From: Sporosarcina luteola
GTDB taxonomy: Bacteria; Bacillota; Bacilli; Bacillales_A; Planococcaceae
Assembly (NCBI GenBank): GCA_014204635.1
Contig: JACHLS010000002.1
Span: 395,750 to 459,749 of the forward strand
Direction: 5' to 3'
Length of the DNA stretch: 64,000 nucleotides
Shown here: positions 1 through 7,830 of the stretch, in pieces
Numbering within the stretch: position 1 is the first letter of the stretch
Layout: each line of letters opens with the position of its first letter
Notes under the pieces: generated by a model
Seen by the model: only the letters and a program-made list of their open reading frames with translations
Database searches by the model: none
What the model was told of the DNA's origin: nothing
Translations under genes and position numbers: made by a program

Positions 1-527
1 GATGGACCAAACTGAAACAGCTGGCGGAAGATTTGCTATGTGAAAAGCTGCAAGGGCGTGTGCATTATCACGTCGTCGTTCATCGGAAAAGCCACGATCA
101 GACAGCAACTTTTCGGATGACACTTGATGGAAGGGAAGTGTTCAGGGCTTCCGATATTCCGTTCGCTCGACAAGTAAATGAGCGGGGGCGGGAACTACAA
201 GAGGAAAGACAAATTGATCCATACAGGTGGGAACAGGACTGGCAATCCTTTTGGGAGTCCGATGAACTGAAGCGACTGCATGCCGCATACGAAGATGCGG
301 AAGAAGAACTGAAAGCTTCAGGTCAATACCCGGCTTGGGAAGTCGTGCCATTGTTGTTTGACTATGTGCAAATGCCAGTGGAAAAAGCGATTGTCCATGC
401 GCATCCCTTTATCCGGGCTGTCGCTGTATTGGATTGGCGTGTCGGGAAGCGGACACTGGATCAGCTAGACGTGACAAATGAAACAGACGTGGTAAAACTT
501 TTTTATTCTATACGCACAGAAAGCTAG
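1..527 (+). CDS. Uncharacterised protein, 5' end cut by window edge
   Basis: The frame is open from the first bases of the window (W-T-K-L-K just before the first ATG at 33), so the true start lies upstream. About 175 residues are visible. The protein is soluble and rich in charged residues and Trp, with no signal peptide or membrane segment. The beginning (WTKLKQL, then LCEKLQGRV) reminds me of the small family named SF0329 in databases, whose function is unknown; this is recall, not a search. A strong terminator follows directly, so it ends its own transcription unit. Confidence 0.6.
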   Translation, partial: WTKLKQLAEDLLCEKLQGRVHYHVVVHRKSHDQTATFRMTLDGREVFRASDIPFARQVNERGRELQEERQIDPYRWEQDWQSFWESDELKRLHAAYEDAEEELKASGQYPAWEVVPLLFDYVQMPVEKAIVHAHPFIRAVAVLDWRVGKRTLDQLDVTNETDVVKLFYSIRTES

Positions 528-536
528 AAATAGGGG

Positions 537-579
537 ACCATTCAGACCGTGACGAGCGGCTGAATGGTTCTTTTTTTTT
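537..579 (+). terminator. Rho-independent terminator
   Basis: A 9-bp perfect stem (ACCATTCAG at 537-545 pairing with CTGAATGGT at 560-568) is followed by a run of nine T at 571-579. It ends the gene that stops at 527. Confidence 0.9.
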
Positions 580-594
580 GATAAAATACATTAA

Positions 595-656
595 TGAGTG
601 ATTACTCACTTTACAAAATGAGATTACTAGTCTATTATAAGTGAGTAATCACTCAC
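595..656 (+). promoter_or_regulatory. Promoter flanked by two TetR-type operators
   Basis: A sigma-A-like promoter (TTTACA at 610-615, 17-bp spacer, TATTAT at 633-638) is bracketed by two copies of one near-palindrome. TGAGTAATCACTCA lies at 642-655 on the plus strand and its reverse complement at 595-608. One copy abuts the -35 and the other follows the -10, so a repressor bound there would block polymerase. The obvious ligand is the TetR-family protein encoded third in this operon (2439-3083). Confidence 0.75.
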
Positions 657-675
657 TAAGAAAGAGGTGCAGGAA

Positions 676-1404
676 ATGAAACAGAAGAATGCATGTGTCT
701 CGATTCAAAATGTCTCCAAGTCTTTCGGGACTCATTCGGTATTGCGGGACATCCATTTGGACATTTACGAAGGGGAAATATTCGGGTTGTTAGGCCCTTC
801 TGGCGCTGGAAAAACAACATTGGTGAAAGAACTGGCAGGCCTGGATACACCAACGGAGGGAACCAACTTTTTATTTGGACAAAAAATGCCGAATTTGAGT
901 CTCATCGAGCGTATCGGCTATATGGCGCAATCGGATGCGCTCTATACTGAGTTGTCGGCGAAAGAGAACTTGCGCTTTTTCTCGGAGCTGTATGGATTAA
1001 AAGGGAAAAAACAAGCGGAGCGGATGGAAGAGGTTGCTAAAGTTGTCCAGCTATCCAATCATCTGGCGAAGGTCGTGTCGAATTACTCGGGGGGTATGAA
1101 AAGACGGCTTTCATTGGCGATTGCGTTGCTGCATGAACCCGAACTGTTGATTCTCGATGAACCAACTGTCGGCATTGATCCCGTGCTGCGAAAAAATATA
1201 TGGCACGCCTTTCAAGAATTAAAAGAGCAAGGAAAAACGTTGATTGTTACAACGCATGTCATGGATGAGGCGGATAAATGTGATCGGCTTGGACTTCTCC
1301 GAGATGGAAAGCTTATTGCCGTCGGGACGCCTGACGAGCTGAAGAAACAAACAGGAACGAAGACAATTGAAGAGGCCTTTTTATATTTCGGGGGTGAACG
1401 ATGA
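676..1404 (+). CDS. ABC-2 type transporter, ATP-binding subunit
   Basis: This is the ATPase of a two-component ABC-2 exporter (drug or lipid type). Of 242 residues, visible motifs are Walker A GPSGAGKT (about residue 41), the signature SGGMKRR, Walker B LLILDEPTVG and the switch histidine in TTHVMDEAD. I place the start at ATG 676 rather than GTG 667 because AAGAGGTG (662-669) sits at the right distance from 676 and overlaps 667. It overlaps the permease gene by 4 bp (ATGA), so the two are translationally coupled. The substrate cannot be read from sequence. Autoregulation through the downstream TetR gene is likely. Confidence 0.93.
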   Translation: MKQKNACVSIQNVSKSFGTHSVLRDIHLDIYEGEIFGLLGPSGAGKTTLVKELAGLDTPTEGTNFLFGQKMPNLSLIERIGYMAQSDALYTELSAKENLRFFSELYGLKGKKQAERMEEVAKVVQLSNHLAKVVSNYSGGMKRRLSLAIALLHEPELLILDEPTVGIDPVLRKNIWHAFQELKEQGKTLIVTTHVMDEADKCDRLGLLRDGKLIAVGTPDELKKQTGTKTIEEAFLYFGGER

Positions 1405-2429
1405 TGAGAGTGACGGCAATGGTAAAACGGATTTTAAAACAATTGATTCGGGATAAAAGAACAATTGGATTGCTCATATTTGCACCTATCCTAGTACTGA
1501 CAATGTTATATTTCGTTTTTACTGGCGATGATTATATTCCAAGAATCGGTTTAGTGGATGCTCCTGAGCCTTTCGTTGAACAAATGGATGACAGCAAAGC
1601 AGCTATCACGATATTCAAGGAGGAAGGAGAAGCTGAAGAAAAAGTCGCTGCACAAGAACTGGATGCGTACATTGCATTCGTTGATAATCAGCCGGAACTA
1701 GTTCTCGAAGGAAGTGACCCTACTGTCACAGGAGCGACAATGGAATGGGTGCAAGAAGCTTTCCAACCAGGTCAGCAGGAGAATATGCCCCAACTGAAAG
1801 TTGAAACCGTGTTCGGTTCGGATGATATGGGGCAGTTTGATTACTTCGGTCCCGTACTGCTAGGATTCTTTGTCTTCTTTTTCGTATTTCTCATCGCTGG
1901 TGTTTCATTCCTGCGCGAGAGGACGACAGGAACATTAGAAAGACTGCTGGCGACGCCATTGCGGAAATGGGAAATCGTCGTTGGCTATGTAATTGGCTTT
2001 GGTATTTTTACGATGATTCAATCGACTATCATTGCTTCTTATGCAGTTTATGTTCTCGGCATGGTGATGGAAGGCGCGTTTTTCCACGTGCTGCTCGTCA
2101 TTCTCCTTCTCTCTTTCACGGCACTGTCGCTCGGGATTTTATTATCAACGTTCGCTCATAACGAACTGCAAATGATGCAATTTATCCCGATTATTGTCGT
2201 ACCGCAAATCTTCTTTTCAGGGCTGTTCAATTTAGAGACGGTTGCAGAATGGCTCAGTTGGATCAGTTACATTACACCTCTTTATTACGCAGCGGACGCA
2301 TTACGCGATATAATGGTGCGAGGATATGGATTTGCCGAAATCTATATGAATCTCATCATTCTCCTGGGATTCACTCTGTTCTTCATCATGATGAACATCT
2401 TAGTATTGCGGAAATTTCGTACAATGTAA
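1401..2429 (+). CDS. ABC-2 type transporter, permease subunit
   Basis: A 342-residue membrane protein with the ABC-2 layout: one N-terminal transmembrane helix (about residues 22-40), a long extracytoplasmic domain (about 45-145), then five hydrophobic helices from about residue 150 to the end. RERTTGTLERLLATP just after the second helix is the typical cytoplasmic coupling region of this family. ATG 1401 overlaps the ATPase stop; ATG 1404 is an equal alternative. It would form a membrane exporter with the ATPase. Substrate unknown. Confidence 0.92.
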   Translation: MMRVTAMVKRILKQLIRDKRTIGLLIFAPILVLTMLYFVFTGDDYIPRIGLVDAPEPFVEQMDDSKAAITIFKEEGEAEEKVAAQELDAYIAFVDNQPELVLEGSDPTVTGATMEWVQEAFQPGQQENMPQLKVETVFGSDDMGQFDYFGPVLLGFFVFFFVFLIAGVSFLRERTTGTLERLLATPLRKWEIVVGYVIGFGIFTMIQSTIIASYAVYVLGMVMEGAFFHVLLVILLLSFTALSLGILLSTFAHNELQMMQFIPIIVVPQIFFSGLFNLETVAEWLSWISYITPLYYAADALRDIMVRGYGFAEIYMNLIILLGFTLFFIMMNILVLRKFRTM

Positions 2430-2438
2430 GGAGGTACT

Positions 2439-3083
2439 ATGGAAAAGCTCGACAAGAGAATGGAAGAATTATTGCAAAGCGAAGGGGACTTGACAGAGAA
2501 ACAACGGAACATTTTGGCGGCGGCCACAGAAATGTTTGCACAAAAAGGCTTTGCCGCCACATCGACAAGTGAAATCGCCAAAAAAGCGGGCGTCGCGGAA
2601 GGAACAATTTTCCGTCACTACAAAACCAAAAAAGACCTGTTATTATCCATTGTGTCGCCGACGATGCTAAGAATGATTTCTCCATTCATTTTAAAAGACA
2701 TAAACAAAGTATTGAATCAGGATTATGAACGATTTGAGGATTTCCTCCGGGAAATGATCAAAAATAGGCAAGCTTTCTTGGACAATAACTTGCAGGTTGT
2801 GAAAGTGGTCATCCAAGAAATTCCTTTTCATCCTGAGTTGCGCGATCAGTTCATTCAGCACGTCGGCCAAAAAGTTTATCAACGTTTTTCGGAGACCGTC
2901 CAGTATTACCAGGCGAAAGGGCAAATTGCCGACATCCCGCCTGCCACGGTGCTCCGTAACGTCAGTTCGGTGATCCTTGGTTATTTCGCCACCAAATATA
3001 TTGTTGCCCCAGTCGGATGGGACGAGGAAAAAGAGATCGATGAATTGATTGCATTCCTCGCCAAAGGGCTGGCTCCTGAATAA
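2439..3083 (+). CDS. TetR/AcrR family transcriptional regulator
   Basis: A 214-residue repressor with an N-terminal TetR helix-turn-helix (about residues 20-66: ILAAATEMFAQKGF, then TSEIAKKAGVAEGTIFRHY) and a C-terminal ligand-binding helical domain. It has a perfect AAGGAGGT ribosome site (2429-2436) and lies 9 bp after the permease gene, so it is third in the exporter operon. The inverted repeats at 595-656 are its likely operators, making this an autoregulated, inducer-responsive efflux operon. Ligand unknown. Confidence 0.93.
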   Translation: MEKLDKRMEELLQSEGDLTEKQRNILAAATEMFAQKGFAATSTSEIAKKAGVAEGTIFRHYKTKKDLLLSIVSPTMLRMISPFILKDINKVLNQDYERFEDFLREMIKNRQAFLDNNLQVVKVVIQEIPFHPELRDQFIQHVGQKVYQRFSETVQYYQAKGQIADIPPATVLRNVSSVILGYFATKYIVAPVGWDEEKEIDELIAFLAKGLAPE

Positions 3084-3157
3084 TCGGAAAAAAATCTCCA
3101 TGATATGTCAAGAAATGCTATACTAGAGAGTAACAAAGTAGGCATGGAGGGAATTAT

Positions 3158-3457
3158 ATGGGTATCTACAACGTCATGGAGGATGTCGTCCGCGATGTGC
3201 TAAATAAAAATAAACGCGATCTCCATCTGACATGCGATTGTGTCCGATGCATGGATGATATCATGGCCATTGCATTGAATGAACTGCCACCTCACTACAT
3301 CGCAAACGAAAAACATAGTCCCTATATACGCGCGGCACACGAAGCAGACCGGCAAGGCGCCACCAACATTCTATCCATTGTCGCCCGAGCCGCCCGCATC
3401 GTCGCCAGCTCACCACGTTGCGAAAAAGCAGCCGTCAACGAAAAAACACCTTACTGA
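3158..3457 (+). CDS. comFB: Late competence protein ComFB
   Basis: The 99-residue protein matches ComFB in length and pattern: N-terminal NVMEDVVRDVL, then a cysteine cluster C-D-C-V-R-C (about residues 26-31), then DDIMAIALNELPPHY. Its biochemical role is poorly known; the ComFB fold is linked to nucleotide-second-messenger binding in some bacteria. In Bacillus subtilis comFB sits between comFA and comFC. Here it stands alone about 5.5 kb upstream of them, between the TetR operon and a convergent flagellin gene. A terminator overlaps its 3' end. Confidence 0.85.
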   Translation: MGIYNVMEDVVRDVLNKNKRDLHLTCDCVRCMDDIMAIALNELPPHYIANEKHSPYIRAAHEADRQGATNILSIVARAARIVASSPRCEKAAVNEKTPY

Positions 3458-3472
3458 TGAGGTGTTTTTTTG
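3442..3472 (+). terminator. Terminator overlapping end of comFB
   Basis: AAAAACACCT (3442-3451) pairs with AGGTGTTTTT (3460-3469), with a T-run to 3472. The stop codon of comFB lies in the loop. Confidence 0.88.
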
Positions 3473-3595
3473 TTTGAAAAACGTCATGAACCTTGTGCAA
3501 AGGGGGTGGCTGCCGCGTTAAGGAGGGAGGACCGTAGTACGGAATTTCACGAATAAATGATTCGTTCCTGCGTATTAGTCGTCCCTATTGGAACC

Positions 3596-3915
3596 CCGTG
3601 TATAAGTTCAAATCAGTTGGAAATCCGCGCATAAATGGGTGATACCCACGCATAAACACTTCTCAGCCGCGCATACCCAACGGAAATCCGCGCATACCAG
3701 ATCGTTACCCGCGCATAAGCAGACTCCAGGCGCGCATACCAAATGCAAATCCACGCATAAACGGTCGAAACCCGCGCATAAGTTTCCGTTTTTCGATATC
3801 TGGTGTTTATTCAAGTGTTTATAATCCATTGGAAAGTCACTGCCGCGCATAAGCAGCCTCCACCCGCGCATACCCGCTGTATACCCGCGCATAAGTCCTG
3901 CAAACCCGCGCATAA
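3596..3915. repeat. Degenerate 21-bp-period repeat array (core CCGCGCATAA)
   Basis: Thirteen copies of a 10-bp core, consensus CCGCGCATA(A/C), start at 3596, 3625, 3646, 3667, 3688, 3709, 3730, 3751, 3772, 3843, 3864, 3885 and 3906. Eleven of the twelve steps from 3625 onward are exactly 21 bp except one 71-bp gap (3772 to 3843); the first step is 29 bp. The 11 bases between cores are largely unrelated. The array fills the space between two convergent genes, comFB and the minor flagellin. Because 21 is a multiple of 3 it creates long spurious frames with heptad-like peptides on the minus strand. Function unknown. Confidence 0.85.
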
Positions 3916-4011
3916 CTGATCCATTCTCCCTAAATAGATCATTCTGTCTTTCACGAATATAACTCAAGTCCACCCAACCAAGTCCTTCCACCCAACAATA
4001 ATGCTCCCAAC

Positions 4012-4042
4012 AAAAAAAGAACACCGCATGAAACACGGTGTC
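4012..4042 (-). terminator. Terminator of the minor flagellin gene
   Basis: Read on the minus strand, ACACCG and CGGTGT arms (4036-4041 and 4021-4026) form a hairpin followed by a T-run (A on the plus strand, 4012-4018), just after the stop at 4044. Confidence 0.85.
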
Positions 4043-4043
4043 C

Positions 4044-4856
4044 TCATTTTGATAACAAATTTAACACGTTCTGTACATTTTGATTCACTGAATTGACGAG
4101 CAGGTGGTCACCCTTCTGACGGATGTCCAAGTTAAGAAAATTCATCATTTCCTTCGCCATATCCGTATCTTCAAGCAGAGAGAGAGATTTCGTCAAGTTG
4201 TTTTCGAAGACGAGTGCATTGGCTAGGTGATGCTCAACAGCTTCCATCTGGGAACCGACTTTGGTTAAATGTCCGGAAATAGTTTTGATTGCGCCGTCGA
4301 TTGTTGTAATCAAATCGGCAGCATCTGTTTGCGTCAGAAGGGATGCACCCTCGATGTTGAGTGAGGACGTGCTGACATCAATCAAGTCAATTTGCATATT
4401 CTGACCTGGATTGGCTCCAACTTGCAAATTCATCTTGTTATTCTCGCCCAAAATCTTTTTCGTATTGAATTCCAGCTTTGTCGCTGTATCATCAATGGCG
4501 CTGAGCAACTGTTCCAATTCCTGCTGCCCTGCTTTGCGGTCTGACTCGGTCAACGTTCCGTTCGCACTTTGTACCGCCAGCTCCCGTGCCCGCTGCAATA
4601 AGCCGTTGACATTGTTCAATCCTTCATTGGAAGCTTCCAGTACAGACAAGCCGTCCTGCATGTTGGCCTGCGCTCGGGAAATTCCCCGGATCTGGGCCCG
4701 CATTGTCTCGGAAATCGACAGCCCGGAAGCATTGTCGCTTCCTTTTGCAATCTTTAATCCAGAACCGAGTTTGAGCAGACTTTTCTCAATTTGCGTCGCA
4801 TTGCGCTGCGTTCGGTTCGACGTAAAGGCAATCTGTTCTTGGCTATGTATCCGCAT
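4044..4856 (-). CDS. Divergent minor flagellin
   Basis: A 270-residue flagellin-family protein. The N-terminal D0/D1 region is recognisable (LLKLGSGLKIAKGSDNASGLSISE, about residues 27-50), as is the C-terminal DTDMAKEMMNFL. The last 30 residues depart from the norm: the usual NNILTQAAQAMLAQAN is replaced by LDIRQKGDHLLVNSVNQN. The N-terminus also lacks the usual INHNI motif (it has IHSQEQIAFTSNRTQRN). It may be a minor filament subunit, a hook-distal component or a diverging paralogue of Hag (16227-17189). A sigma-D-type promoter lies upstream and a FliS-like gene is divergent. Confidence 0.88.
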   Translation of the reverse strand: MRIHSQEQIAFTSNRTQRNATQIEKSLLKLGSGLKIAKGSDNASGLSISETMRAQIRGISRAQANMQDGLSVLEASNEGLNNVNGLLQRARELAVQSANGTLTESDRKAGQQELEQLLSAIDDTATKLEFNTKKILGENNKMNLQVGANPGQNMQIDLIDVSTSSLNIEGASLLTQTDAADLITTIDGAIKTISGHLTKVGSQMEAVEHHLANALVFENNLTKSLSLLEDTDMAKEMMNFLNLDIRQKGDHLLVNSVNQNVQNVLNLLSK

Positions 4857-4897
4857 TTTTTCACCTCAATCCCAGTAGATTAAACATTTCCATTTTT

Positions 4898-4924
4898 ATA
4901 TCGGCAACTTTTCTTTGAAATGAA
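4898..4924 (-). promoter_or_regulatory. Sigma-D-like promoter for the minor flagellin
   Basis: On the minus strand a perfect GCCGATAT -10 (4905 down to 4898) is preceded after 15 bp by TTCA (4924-4921), a poor match to the TAAA -35. It interleaves with the divergent sigma-D-like promoter at 4916-4941. Confidence 0.65.
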
Positions 4925-4941
4925 TCTATTTTAGCCGATAC
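4916..4941 (+). promoter_or_regulatory. Sigma-D-like promoter for the FliS-like gene
   Basis: TGAA (4916-4919), a 14-bp spacer and GCCGATAC (4934-4941) match the sigma-D pattern TAAA-N15-GCCGATAT, differing by one base in each box. It lies 29 bp before the FliS-like start and overlaps the -35 of the opposite-strand flagellin promoter. Confidence 0.65.
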
Positions 4942-4970
4942 AAAAGAAAAAGGGATCTGGAGGGAAAAAT

Positions 4971-5360
4971 GTGAACGTGAATCGCGCGATAAAAATATAC
5001 CGGGAGACACACGCCTCCACCATTCCGACGATGGAGTACATCATCCTTTTGTTAAAAGAAACGACTAAGAATATCCGTTTCTGCCAGCAAGCAACTAGCT
5101 GGGAAGACACCCAGGCAACACTTTTAAGGACACAGGAATTTCTGTTTGAATTAATGGCAACAGCAGACCGCCGAACGGAAGAAGGGGAGCGACTTTTTAC
5201 ATTTTATGTCTATCTCAATCAATTAATTGTCGATGTACAAATCCAAAAATCAACTGATCGGCTGGCTGCAGTAGAAGTTTTTGTGGAGCAGCTTATTGAG
5301 GCGTGGGAAGAAGCGCAGACGAAAACACGCCAGCAAAAGTTTACATCCAATATGATATGA
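4971..5360 (+). CDS. FliS-like flagellin export chaperone
   Basis: A 129-residue helical protein with FliS-like size and pattern: an N-terminal YRETHAS segment, then LLLKETTKNIRFCQQA, and a helical tail. FliS binds the disordered C-terminus of flagellin and prevents premature polymerisation. GTG 4971 is chosen because GGAGGG (4959-4964) is six bases upstream. It is divergent from the atypical minor flagellin, which suggests a dedicated chaperone-client pair. The fliS that usually follows fliD is not in this window. Assignment to FliS rather than another small flagellar chaperone is an inference. Confidence 0.7.
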   Translation: MNVNRAIKIYRETHASTIPTMEYIILLLKETTKNIRFCQQATSWEDTQATLLRTQEFLFELMATADRRTEEGERLFTFYVYLNQLIVDVQIQKSTDRLAAVEVFVEQLIEAWEEAQTKTRQQKFTSNMI

Positions 5361-5417
5361 GTGATGGAAGGGAAGCGGTTTGAGCCTAATTTTGATGACA
5401 CTTTTTCCAATCTGTCG

Positions 5418-5591
5418 ACCGCTCGAATATCCCGTGCACCGCTTAAACAATGGCACCGACCATTCGAATATCCTGAGTACTGCTCCCGTCACCTATGCCG
5501 ACCGCTCGTATCTCACGCGAACCGCTCGAACCATGACATGACCGGCTTGTATATATGGTAAACCGCTCGATTACTTCGCCAACCGCTCCAG
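5418..5591. repeat. Second degenerate ~21-bp-period array (core ACCGCTCGAA)
   Basis: Nine approximate copies of ACCGCTCGAA start at 5418, 5438, 5459, 5479, 5501, 5521, 5541, 5562 and 5582, with steps of 20-22 bp; the third and fourth are the weakest matches. The layout copies that of the array at 3596-3915 but the core is different. It again fills the gap between two convergent genes (FliS-like and enoyl-CoA hydratase). I see no conventional terminator here. Confidence 0.7.
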
Positions 5592-5609
5592 TCCCCAAAC
5601 ATAATTATA

Positions 5610-6386
5610 CTACCGCCCATTAAACTCCGGTTTCCGCTTCTCCGCAAACGCATTCAACGCTTCTATGCGATCCTCGGTTGGAAGCGTCATCTCATACGCC
5701 TTTCGTTCAATCGCAAGTCCCGTCTGCAAATCGGTGTTCATCCCCTGTTTGATTGCAAACTTTGCCTGCTGCAAGGCAATCGGACCGTTCGCAAGCATCA
5801 AATCGGCAAATGCCCGGGTTTCCTCATTCAATTGCTCTGCCGGTACAATGTTTGTAACGATACCGTATTGAAGCGCTTCTTCCGCTTTCAGCCGCTTCGC
5901 GGTCAAAATCAACTCCATGGCTTTCGCTTCGCCAATCAATCTCGGCAGCCGCTGCGTCCCGCCAGCTCCTGGAATGATGGCGAGGCTTGTTTCGGTTAAT
6001 CCCATGACGGATGTATCGGCCGCAATTCGGAAGTCGCAAGCGAGTGCCAGTTCCATGCCACCCCCGAATGCGTATCCCTTTATCTTGGCAATCGTTGGCT
6101 GAGGCAAGTTTTCGATCGCGGTGAATACTTCGCCGATCTTTAATACATTCCGTTTCACCTGCTCATCCGACAGAGTTTTGCGCTCTTTCAGGTCGGCACC
6201 CACACTGAAAGCCCGATCGCCCGTTCCTGAAAACACCACGACCCGGATTTCCGGATTGATCCGGATCATGTCAATTGTTTCGCCTAGCTCGACAAGCATG
6301 TCATAATTAAAAGCGTTCATCGCATCCGGGCGATTCAATGCCACAAATGCGAGATGCCCCTCTTGCACATATAAAATGGTTTTCAT
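5610..6386 (-). CDS. Enoyl-CoA hydratase/isomerase family protein
   Basis: A 258-residue crotonase-fold protein. The two oxyanion-hole segments are clear: GADLKERK near residue 64 and FGGGMELALACDFRIAA near residues 108-124, followed by PGAGGTQRLPRLIG with the glutamate of the preceding TETSLAIIPG typical of hydratases. It probably hydrates trans-2-enoyl-CoA in fatty-acid or branched-chain catabolism. It stands alone, on the minus strand, with AAAGGGG upstream of ATG 6386. The exact substrate cannot be read. Confidence 0.9.
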   Translation of the reverse strand: MKTILYVQEGHLAFVALNRPDAMNAFNYDMLVELGETIDMIRINPEIRVVVFSGTGDRAFSVGADLKERKTLSDEQVKRNVLKIGEVFTAIENLPQPTIAKIKGYAFGGGMELALACDFRIAADTSVMGLTETSLAIIPGAGGTQRLPRLIGEAKAMELILTAKRLKAEEALQYGIVTNIVPAEQLNEETRAFADLMLANGPIALQQAKFAIKQGMNTDLQTGLAIERKAYEMTLPTEDRIEALNAFAEKRKPEFNGR

Positions 6387-6532
6387 CCAACCATTCCCCT
6401 TTCGTTTGATGTCTTCCTTAACATACCACTTTGACCAGGCCGTTACGAATAATTGAATAGTAGAATAGCTGAAAACGTATGGTGAATAAAGTCGTATTTT
6501 GGTATACTACTAAAAATGGGAGGTGAAGGGAA

Positions 6533-7762
6533 TTGAGCCAAAATATCTTTGTCGGCAGACAGCCGATTCTCGATCGTCATGGACGAATTTACGGATATGA
6601 ATTGTTATACCGCAACAGTGAAAAAAATCGGTTTCCACAAATCGATCCAGAGAAGGCGACCGTCCAGTTGCTTGTAAATACCTTTTTGACGATCGGTGTC
6701 GATAAAATCGCTGGCAATGCGCTGTCCTTCATCAACTTTACCGGAGACCTGTTGACGAAAGACATTTTCACCGGCTTGCGTCCCGACCGGATTGTCATTG
6801 AAATTCTGGAAGATGTAGAAATCACCCCCGCTTTATTGACAAGGATCCGGGATTTGAAACATAAAGGATTCATCTTCGCACTCGACGATTTCGTCCTCCA
6901 AGAGCAATACCTCGTTCATGAATCTCTGTTTGAAATGATCGATTTCGTAAAAGTTGACTTTATGCATGCCGACGCAGCCGAACGAAATCGGATTGAAGCG
7001 TTTCTAAAAAAATATCCGCACATTTGGAAGCTAGCAGAAAAACTTGAAACTGTAGAACAATATAATGAGGCGCTTGCCAGGGGTTACGATTTGTTCCAGG
7101 GCTATTTCTTTGCGGCACCTGAAGTCATTAGCGGCGTCGACATTCCGTTCAATTTTGATTTGCACGTCCAGCTTCTTGAAAAGATGAGTGAAGACAGTGT
7201 CGATATCAATGACATCGCATGCCTGATCAGACGGGATATCTCCTTGTCTTTCAAACTGCTGCGTTTCATTAATACAATGGCGTTCGAAGTGCCGATGCGG
7301 ATCGTTTCCATCAAACAGGCGATCGTCCTCATCGGCCTGAAAGAGACGAGGAAATGGCTTCATATTTTAACATTGGTGGAGCTTGCGGAACAGTCGGGGG
7401 GACATATAAAAGCGTTAATTTCCTATTCTCTGACACGAGCAAAACTATGCGAATTGCTCGCTGGCTACAAAAGACAGGCCAACACGGATGAATGCTTCCT
7501 CGTTGGCATGTTCTCGCTGCTAGATGTCATTATGAATAAATCGTGGGATGATATTATCCAATTGATGCCGCTTTCGGAGAAGACGGAAATGACTTTGCGA
7601 AGAGAATGGACAGATTTAACGCCATTTCTCGAACTGGCAATTGCCGTCGAACGGTTTGACTGGGAACGGATCGAGCTGTATGCAAAATTTCTGGGCATTC
7701 CCCCTGAAACGCTTGGGTTGTTTTCCCAAGAGGCAAATCGCTGGGCTCGCCTTCTCGACTGA
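6533..7762 (+). CDS. yuxH: EAL-HDOD domain signalling protein (YuxH family)
   Basis: A 409-residue protein with an N-terminal degenerate EAL domain (FVGRQPILDRHGRIYGYELLY, IVIEILEDVE, FALDDF, VKVDF; residues 5-190) and a C-terminal HDOD domain (about 200-400, with DISLSFKLLRFIN). The EAL signature reads ELL and some metal ligands look altered, so phosphodiesterase activity against cyclic-di-GMP is doubtful; binding or protein interaction is more likely. TTG 6533 is the start, behind GGGAGGTG (6518-6525). A TATACT -10 lies at 6503-6508 without a good -35. Confidence 0.88.
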   Translation: MSQNIFVGRQPILDRHGRIYGYELLYRNSEKNRFPQIDPEKATVQLLVNTFLTIGVDKIAGNALSFINFTGDLLTKDIFTGLRPDRIVIEILEDVEITPALLTRIRDLKHKGFIFALDDFVLQEQYLVHESLFEMIDFVKVDFMHADAAERNRIEAFLKKYPHIWKLAEKLETVEQYNEALARGYDLFQGYFFAAPEVISGVDIPFNFDLHVQLLEKMSEDSVDINDIACLIRRDISLSFKLLRFINTMAFEVPMRIVSIKQAIVLIGLKETRKWLHILTLVELAEQSGGHIKALISYSLTRAKLCELLAGYKRQANTDECFLVGMFSLLDVIMNKSWDDIIQLMPLSEKTEMTLRREWTDLTPFLELAIAVERFDWERIELYAKFLGIPPETLGLFSQEANRWARLLD

Positions 7763-7830
7763 ATTAAACCGGTTTCCGCTTTCCTAATGGTGTGCAGTTT
7801 AGGTAGAATGGGAAACAGGAGTTGATAAAA

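Noticed and set aside
3608..4036. A 142-codon minus-strand open frame with recurring MRG and LCA units
   Set aside because: Its repetitive peptide comes entirely from the 21-bp repeat array; there is no ribosome site before its ATG, and it runs into the flagellin terminator.
5361..5561. A 66-codon plus-strand frame after the FliS-like gene
   Set aside because: It lies over the second repeat array, has no ribosome site and no protein-like composition.
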